64,000 nt of DNA from Cristatella mucedo (lineage: Eukaryota; Bryozoa; Phylactolaemata; Cristatellidae). Numbering within the stretch: the stretch's first letter is position 1; each line of letters opens with the position of its first letter. The notes under the pieces are model-generated. The model was not told the DNA's origin. It ran no database searches and saw nothing but the letters and a program-made list of their open reading frames with translations. The position numbers and the translations under genes are program-made. Positions 57,156-64,000 of the stretch are shown piece by piece. The DNA is taken from NCBI GenBank assembly GCA_009760855.2, contig WPIO01000012.1, positions 5,104,001-5,168,000 of the forward strand, given 5' to 3'.

Positions 57156-58384
57156 TCATGATCGGCCAGCTAGCTGCAAGCTATTCTGTCATGCGGCATG
57201 CAGTGACCACTGCTCAGTTGCAGTGGTCACCTCACTACAGTCTTTTACTTACATGCCTATTATACTGCCTTCACTGGTGCCTTCCCTATGTGAAACAGTT
57301 GTGTATGCAGCAGCGCAATGGGAAGGCCTCCTGGATGGCACTAACCACTCCGGTGGGGATGACCGTAATGTATGATGCTTTTGTTCCTGATATCCATGCA
57401 GCTTGCGTCTCTCTGTCTAGTCTTTTTCGCTCTGTCATGTACTGGCATGGATGTTGCCAGGATTAAGCCAAGGTCAGGCCAGATTTTGAACTTGCCTACG
57501 GCTGTCAATCATAAGAAGGCTGAAGGGGATATTTCAGACGGTGGGGCTGCATGACCATGCTCTCGAGTTGGTCCAGGAGGGCCAGGCTCCTTGGTCCCTC
57601 TTACCCTCTTCCCTGCACATACCATTGCCGATCATGTCCATTTCCCTGTCTTTTGAGCAATAGCACTCACTTTGCCCATTCTATGTGGCTCACCTTGCTC
57701 GCGTGTGCGCGTGTGCATGGTGGGCTTCGGCCTGCATATGTGTGAGCTTGTGTGCATTCATGCCTTCGTTTCTTATGCTTTACCACAATACACATCGCTG
57801 GCCACACGATGTCGCTTCGAACTGTGATTTTGGAGTTGAGAGCTCTACTGCCTGTTGTCCTTGGCCACCACGGAGCTTTGGAGACTTGCTAGCAGCTGCA
57901 TCCCTTCCATCATAACACCCATGGCTCTGGTAAGCCACGAAAAGCTGGCATAAGAAAGGTCTAGCCAACACGACACGGTATGGTATGTTGTCATTCATCG
58001 ACGAAAATGATCGGTCTGCCAAAGGCTAATAGCCTCTCTTGAGCGATTCATTGATCAGACAAGTCAGCTTGGTGTAATCAGCCTCTGGCCTCTGTCCATA
58101 AGCTGGCAGCAGCTCAGTAGGCTTAGCACTAACGAAAGAAAACAAGGGAACGGCAAATTGAGTCAGTTTGAACCTTGCTGGTGAGCTATCGGTAGTTCGG
58201 CCAGCTGCAGCAGGCTCGGGTAGAAGGGGAGGGGGTTGGCTCGGCAGCCTTCATTCACAGGCTCTGACTGAGGCTGCAGTTTGTCTGGTTCAGTTAGCTG
58301 CGTCTGACAGGCCTCCAGCCCCCTCGACTTTGTGTTGCCATTACTTCAGAGTAGCCTGAGGTATCGGCTGCACAGCGATTTTGC
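57156..58384. other. No supported gene
   Basis: A possible small exon (TATGCAG acceptor at 57310, CCG|GTGGGG donor) has no partner. No repeat family identified. Confidence 0.25.
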
Positions 58385-58505
58385 AGCTTAGCCGAGCTGG
58401 TTTGGTCAGGCCAGGGTCGTGGGCACGAGCCCTGAGGCATGTTTTAGCCCCAGAATAAAGATTAAGTTCTCTTAGGGCGACATACAAATGAATTATATTT
58501 AATGT
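58385..58505 (+). mobile_element. SINE-A copy with internal deletion
   Basis: TTAGCCGAGCTGGTTTGGTC joins directly to GGTCGTGGGCACGAGCCC, removing the A-box to B-box spacer, then the tail AATAAAGATTAAGTTCTCTT. Confidence 0.8.
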
Positions 58506-58945
<440 letters not shown>

Positions 58946-59279
58946 GTCAGCAGCAAACAAAAAGGTTCCGAGTAGAGAGAGAGCACCACAGTTTAGGACA
59001 CGAGGAGTACAAGGTTCCGTGTCAAAGTCTTAAAGTGAAAGACTGGCAAAGCTAGTTTAGTGACATGAGAAGGCCTGGGAACAAAAAGAAGGCAAAACTC
59101 TAGCGCTGGCACAGCCTAGCTAGGTACGAAGGAGCCAAGCCGTTGTGGGTCATGCGAGTCAAAGTAAAAATTTAGCTCTTAACCAATGCATAGTGCCATC
59201 GCAGCTCCATTAGCAAGGGAAGCAGATGACAGAATTCCTCGATTTCTCGGGCTTTTTGTCTCTATCGAACATGTTCATC
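58946..59279. other. No supported gene
   Basis: Some words (TAGCTCTTAACCAATGCATA) resemble antisense LINE-B coding sequence, but identity is too low to annotate. Confidence 0.25.
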
Positions 59280-59470
59280 TGTATTTTCCTAATACAACGG
59301 CACCTTACGTATGCTGCAAAGGAGGCATGATTGAATGGCTAGTGGTAGCATGCTCCATGGCAACGAGCATAATATAGTTAAAGGTGACATACATAGGGTA
59401 AGCACGAAAATATATTTAGTGGCATGGTGCACAGTGTCACCAAGCATAAGCACAACACGGCGACCAGACC
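59280..59470 (-). mobile_element. LINE-A 3' UTR, minus
   Basis: GAATGGCTAGTGGTAGCATG, GGTGACATACATAGGGTAAG and GGTGCACAGTGTCACC match reversed LINE-A; the hairpin is mostly lost. Confidence 0.65.
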
Positions 59471-59691
59471 AATTTATTTCATGAAAAGCTCTGGTTAATG
59501 GCAAGTTGTATAGTTTTATATCTGATGCCCAACAGAACTTGCAGTGCTTTTTGAGTCTGAGTTCAATTTGGGGCTGTGCAGAGATGTATTTGAATAAACC
59601 AGGTGAATCCATAGCAGGTAGCTGTAGAATTGTTTAGAGGTTTACTTTTCAAGTGCATTTTTTGAGTTTAATTTTTCGAGCTTAATGGATG

Positions 59692-59715
59692 TGCATGTAT
59701 GTGTGTGTGTGTATG

Positions 59716-59775
<60 letters not shown>

Positions 59776-59780
59776 TATTT
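59692..59780. repeat. (TG)n microsatellite
   Basis: TG array with a TGTTTGTC interruption and TGAGTATTTGCGAG units (three copies) continuing to about 59830. Confidence 0.95.
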
Positions 59781-59944
59781 GCGAGTGTGTGTGAGTATTT
59801 GCGAGTGTGTGTGAGCATTTGCGTGTGTGCATCTAATTGTTTGCCAGCCTCATCTGTAGTATTGCCTTCCTCGCCATCGGTTGCCGTCATTATTGTCATT
59901 GGTTGGTCTATTCTGGTAGCAGTTTTTTAGTAAGCACTGGGTAG

Positions 59945-60246
59945 ACAGCTGGGGGGGAGGGCTTGAACAATTTAGGTCGATTGTCTTGAAAGTCTTCCTT
60001 CGATTAAAGGCTGGGCCTTCGGCTGGTCGTCGCTTGCTTTGAACGAGACAAGGGTCTGCTTTGTGAATGAGCTTCCATGTATCTGCAATTGCTTGACCTG
60101 CCAGCTTGACTGGTCCAAGCCGGCTGCCAATTGTTGTGTATTTCCACTGCGTGAGTTCTCCTCCTGTGTATGAGTTCTTCCCTGGTTCACCAACGCAGTG
60201 GACCTCATGCTGGAGGTGAGGCTTATATTGCTCGATAACATGCATC
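59945..60246. other. Ambiguous coding-like stretch
   Basis: Two overlapping minus-strand frames are open: one contains HVIEQYKPHLQHEVHCVGEP, the other TQQLAAGLDQSSWQVKQLQ. Neither has a recognised domain. The first begins in LINE-B sequence at its 5' end. It may be an exon, a transposon relic or chance. Confidence 0.2.
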
Positions 60247-60250
60247 AGAC

Positions 60251-60525
60251 AACTAGTCTCCTGCTGCCGACTATGGCTCATCCTTTTCAGCGGTCCTGAG
60301 CTGCTACTTCCATGCTAATCACTACCTCAACTGCTCCCATGACTCTGCTATGCTTCCCACTTTCTCTTTGTTGCGTGAGACAAAGTCTGTTGGCTACCGA
60401 ATATGCACCGAAAGCCGCTTAGGCTGTGAGTGCGCTATACAAAACTCTTCTGTGTAACACCCACATAGTCTATATGATTTTGTGGAGTTACAGACGGAGA
60501 TACATTACGTTACATTACATCAAAC
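60251..60525 (+). mobile_element. LINE-B 3' end
   Basis: CTCCTGCTGCCGACTATGGC, TGCTATGCTTCCCACTTTCT, hairpin and (ACATT)n. Plus orientation, no ORF. Confidence 0.9.
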
Positions 60526-61004
60526 GCTGTCGCTGGCTAGATGCTAATGAATCAGACAGCACTTCATTGTGGTACAATTAAGCAGCCATAAGCTGCTGCT
60601 TGGGTGATGTTACTATAGTTATTTGAGGTCAGTCGCCTTTAGCCAGCGGGCCGTGTAACAGTCAGTCGACGTTTCTTTTGTTTCCAGTCCAGTGCAAGGT
60701 CTCGGAAGTTTCGTAGAGAGTCATGTCATCTTAACAACATGTTATTTTGCCATATCTCGACAAGCAACATTCAAGCTGTATACCTGCCGAAGGCTATGGA
60801 TTTGTCTCATTATCTCAAGTCAGTGTAAATCCCAGATCACTGCCTTATCTGCTGACAAGCAAGCAAATAGTCGCGCCTACTTGGACCGAATCAAAATTAT
60901 AATAACAATGCAATTTGTAATGGCATAGAGGAATAGCATGCCATTCAGGGCACTTGAAATAGTCTGGAGAGAAAGTATCTCAACTGATTACAGATGGATA
61001 GCAT
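60526..61004. other. No supported gene
   Basis: Unassigned AT-rich sequence; one 78-codon open frame at 60692-60928 lacks support. Confidence 0.25.
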
Positions 61005-61330
61005 GCACAATAATAATAATGACAATACATTTGTGTAGCACCCTCAGAGAACTGAATCTCTCTCTCTAGGCACTTTAAAAATGCTACAAAAACGTGCTAC
61101 CAAATGTTTGGTGGTAACATCTTCAAGCAGCAGCCTTCAAGGTACATCCACACGAAATGCGAACCACAAAGACCCACCAAATGCTGTAATAAACAGGTGC
61201 ATTTTAAGCTTCTTTTTAAATGTTGTCATGCCAGAGGATGTTGTGACGTCGGTAGTGAGTTCCAGGCTTTAGGAGTGTAGGGACTAAAGGCATGGTCTAT
61301 AACGGTTTTGAGGTTTGAGTCAGAACAGCA
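61005..61330 (-). mobile_element. LINE-A 3' end
   Basis: GTGTAGCACCCTCAGAGAAC, ACCCACCAAATGCTGTAAT and GTGAGTTCCAGGCTTTAGGA in reversed LINE-A order. The middle of the 3' UTR is deleted. Confidence 0.8.
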
Positions 61331-61954
61331 GTTGTACGATTCTTTGCCTTGGGGGAACATAAAGGCCGATTGTTCATGGACGAAGCATATGCTATGAAAC
61401 TGGTAGGGTGTGAACCTATCCTCATTAGCCGGGGCCTGCATAAGTCAAGCAGGAGATACTATCTCTGGTCCACAGCAAGTGTAATAGTCGAAGCTCGACC
61501 CCCAACTGTATATTAAAGCAGGCTCTTTCGTCCAGGCAGTTCACTAGGGATTCGACTCGAGCGAGTTAGTAGGCATGGGGGCTGCCAAAGCTTTAAGCCC
61601 TCTGCTGGGACCAGTGGAACCGACTCTCGGTGCCTTAAATTGGCTTCTCACTAAATAGATTGTACACAGAAAACCAAAGGTCAAAGGCACAATTTTTCTG
61701 CTCCCAGTCCAAAGGCAACCGGACATCAATTGCTTTGTATTTTAAAATAACTAAGGACCAATTGAGCTTTTAACTTTGCTTGAAATTTTGTCAAATTCAA
61801 AGATATCAGGTTGTCCGTCGGTAGCAAATGCTCTGTTCACCTGGGCTCTCTCTTTCTCTGTCCTGTTTCTGCCTGCCTCTCTTTCTCGCTTTTCTCTTTT
61901 TCTTGCTTTCTCTTCCTCTCTTCCTCACTTTCTCTCTTTCTCTCTTCCTCTCAT
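61331..61954. other. No feature recognised
   Basis: Unassigned sequence becoming CT-rich towards 61.9 kb. Confidence 0.25.
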
Positions 61955-61959
61955 TCTTG

Positions 61960-62036
<77 letters not shown>

Positions 62037-62070
62037 GGTCTCTCTCCCCCTCTCTCTCTTGATCTCTTTT
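61955..62070. repeat. (CT)n microsatellite
   Basis: A CT run, pure at about 61965-62033, leading into the pyrimidine tract of the candidate acceptor at 62087. Confidence 0.95.
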
Positions 62071-62087
62071 TCTCTGTCCAACTTCAG

Positions 62088-62113
62088 GCATACAAACTCA
62101 GATGCGTCTGCAG
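62088..62113 (+). CDS. Candidate 26-bp exon of a membrane-protein gene
   Basis: The acceptor TTTCTCTGTCCAACTTCAG is strong and the donor CAG|GTAGTA acceptable. Two bases complete a codon, then IQTQMRLQ follows and ends in phase 0, the phase needed by the next exon at 62513. The CT microsatellite extends the pyrimidine tract. The exon is small enough that chance cannot be excluded; if read through, the frame stays open past the donor to about 62485. Confidence 0.35.
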
Positions 62114-62512
62114 GTAGTATGCACATTCACCGGAGTCGAGTTGTGCCGCCCGACACAGCTGAGGGACATGCCATACATTCGTGCACAGGAGCTTGCCAAA
62201 GAAGCACCAGATGGGCCCTGCCCCTCACCAAAGGGGCACAGCAATCCAGCCACCTGGCACACCATTCCAACAGTCTTGTCTTGTGCCTGTGCTGGCATGC
62301 CAAGTTGCATGGGAGGGGGTGGAGTCCGGTTGTGCCAGTGCCACTGGGTCTGTTGGTCGGTGCCAGGCATGCCGCCGGCTCCCCCCTGCAGCTGCTTGTC
62401 TGAGCCCCGACTGCTTTCCCTCATTGTGCTCAATGTTGGTTATTTACACAGGAGGCCAGAGGGCAGCCATGGGAAAAAATTATGATTGAGCCGGCTGTCT
62501 GGTCTTGCCCAG
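62114..62512. other. Candidate intron (399 bp)
   Basis: Ends in TTATGATTGAG and CTGTCTGGTCTTGCCCAG, a plausible branch point and acceptor. Several frames are open through it on both strands, so retained coding cannot be ruled out. Confidence 0.35.
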
Positions 62513-62761
62513 GTGGCCTGCTGGTCAAACATGTTCGAAGAGGCAGCCGCTCGGGTGCAGATCGGATCGTATCTGCTGTGCTCCATTAGTCCAGTCGTCG
62601 TGGTGGGGGGATGCTTGATCTTTTCGCTTTTCATGTGCGTTCGTCGAACCCGAGACGCCCGTCTCGAGCTCGCACAGCCCCAACCTCACGAACTGTGGGG
62701 ACTCTTGTCCGGCCAACCCCTCCACTCTTGGGAGGGAGGGGCTGGCCGGTCACGCAAACCT
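62513..62761 (+). CDS. Candidate exon with one transmembrane segment
   Basis: Exactly 83 codons between acceptor CCCAG|GTGG and donor CCT|GTGAGA, phase 0 to 0. After VACWSNMFEEAAARVQ comes a hydrophobic span at about residues 17-41 (contains SPVVVVGGCLIFSLFMC), followed by VRRTRDARL. The basic stop-transfer cluster suggests a cytosolic C-terminal side. No signal peptide is in these exons; upstream exons are missing. LINE-B lies about 55 bases after the donor. The family is not recognised. Confidence 0.45.
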
Positions 62762-62814
62762 GTGAGATCGCAGCTGGATCAGATGCTATGCCTGTGCAGT
62801 CGGCTAGACCAGTC

Positions 62815-63080
62815 GGTGTATCTTCGTCTGTAACTCCACAAAGCCACAAAGACTATGTGAGTACTATGCAAGAGAGCTTTTATAGCATACTCAAAAGCTT
62901 AAGTGGCTTTTGGTACACACTCGGTAGCCAACAGACTTCATCTCACACAACAAAGAGAAAGCGAGAAGCATAGGAAGGAGACCAGTTGAAGTAGTGAGTA
63001 ACATGAAAGTAGCAGCTCAGGACGGCTGTCAAGGATGTGCCATTGTCTGCAGCTGGAGAGTAGTCGTCGTTGCCAATGAG
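62815..63080 (-). mobile_element. LINE-B 3' end
   Basis: GGTGTATCTTCGTCTGTAAC, CTCGGTAGCCAACAGACTTC and AGTAGCAGCTCAGGACGGCT match reversed LINE-B. The (ACATT)n end is missing. Confidence 0.85.
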
Positions 63081-63417
63081 GAGTCGTTAGCTGGAATGTC
63101 GCTAGCCTTTAGCCTCTTCTACCGGATGTGATGAGCTGCTTTAATAGCTAGGCAAGAGTAGGAACTCTTTATCTGCGATTCTATGCTCAGTTAACTCCAG
63201 TAACATGCTCAGCAATTTTGTTATCGGCCCACAGAACTTCAAAACAAAGTATTGCCGATTTCCAAGTCTCTTCTGGTGTATACGACATGATCCAGGCTAA
63301 CTCGACCTGAGAAATGACCTGTGATGCTGAGACAGACATATGTACAGTATTTTGGCAATATTCACCGTATCTATCCGCATGATATCTATCGGGCCAGGCT
63401 GGCACCTGCACAACCGA
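63081..63417. other. No feature recognised
   Basis: Unassigned sequence. Confidence 0.25.
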
Positions 63418-63419
63418 CG

Positions 63420-63490
63420 CAGGAGTCGCACGTGCGACTCCTGAGTTGGACGTGCGACTCAGGAGTCGCACGTTCAACTCAGGAGTCGCA
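63420..63490. repeat. Palindrome cluster built on CAGGAGTCGCAC
   Basis: 63420-63443 is a perfect 24-bp palindrome (CAGGAGTCGCAC and its complement). The next 38 bases form a second, imperfect palindrome with arms GAGTTG.ACGTGCGACT. A further CAGGAGTCGCA follows. Confidence 0.9.
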
Positions 63491-64000
63491 TGCGGTCTGC
63501 CACCATAAAGTTAGTCTGCGGTCTTTGCATGCGCCAATTACAAATGTTGAGTTTTTGGAGCTCTTCAGCTAAGCATATCATTGCATCGTGGGTCTGTCTT
63601 GGTATGACGAGGAATAGGCAAAGGTGAGCCGAAGGTAGCCATAACAAGTCGATAAGTGCCTGTCAACCCTGACCAGCCAAGCTGATGCTGCTTTCTGCTG
63701 CTGTCAAGCAGACTCTTCCGGCTGGGTTGCCAGCCACAGGCAGTCTACTAAGTTGAGCCGTCCTTGTGAATGATTATTCGGGTGTGGCAGACAGTGAGTC
63801 ATCAGGCAGTCGGCGCTTTATCCTGCTTGTCATGGAGCCGAGCATAGAGATGGCTCATTGCAATTCTCTCTGCATCTCTGGAGCCTAGACGACGTTGCTC
63901 AGGCTGTAGTCCAGCATTTCCATCCATCCATCCTTGCGTCCTTTCTTCCTTCCTTCCTTCCGTCCACCCATCTCTCTCGGAGGCCTAATCATGTGGGTGC
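63491..64000. other. No feature recognised
   Basis: Unassigned sequence; a short TTCC run (about 63950-63960) near the end. Confidence 0.25.

Noticed and set aside
63187-63572. Open frames over the palindrome cluster
   Set aside because: Both strands give short frames with mirrored peptides from the palindromes; no gene evidence.

Overview
The window is nuclear DNA from an animal, most probably an invertebrate. Short exons sit in long introns with GT/AG borders, there are degraded non-LTR retrotransposons, tRNA-derived SINEs and MITEs, and long CT, TG and TA microsatellites are frequent. A divergent Mediator subunit 28 gene places it in Metazoa. The species is not determined; a flatworm or mollusc would fit, but that is a guess. 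No bacterial operon, CRISPR array, rRNA gene or canonical tRNA gene was seen.

Layout. Bases 1-7.5 kb (+ strand) hold the 5' half of a coiled-coil gene: four exons at 2492-2550, 4115-4195, 4456-4532 and 7356-7501 whose phases join without a stop, plus two possible exons further 5'. Bases 7.5-14.4 kb are mostly LINE debris. The best single gene is MED28 on the minus strand (14453-15283), with a likely 5' UTR exon near 16917 and a LINE fragment filling the intron. A SPIN-like hAT MITE with a perfect 8-bp target duplication lies just upstream (17195-17385). Bases 17.4-34.6 kb are mostly unassigned sequence with SINEs, LINE pieces and a pogo/Tigger relic (25027-25674). A short LTR retroelement lies at 34842-36493, a TA-flanked MITE at 44419-44702, and the longest reverse transcriptase copy at 44890-46645. 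CpG-rich stretches at 30.1-31.0, 43.0-44.4 and 51.3-52.0 kb could be promoters. Near the right end, two phase-compatible + strand exons (62088-62113 and 62513-62761) encode part of a single-pass membrane protein.

Repeats. Two L2/CR1-like LINE families dominate. LINE-A ends in a conserved hairpin followed by (ATT)n; LINE-B ends in a hairpin followed by (ACATT)n. SINE-A has a tRNA-like head and a tail resembling the LINE-A tail, so LINE-A probably mobilised it. SINE-B is a second tRNA-derived family. All LINE copies seen are truncated or broken.

I found no convincing new multi-gene system. The strongest leads are the SPIN-like element (possible horizontal transfer), the miniature LTR element with a tRNA-complementary primer site, and the LINE/SINE partnership. 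Family names LINE-A, LINE-B, SINE-A and SINE-B are local labels, and all repeat borders are by eye, within about 10-20 bases.
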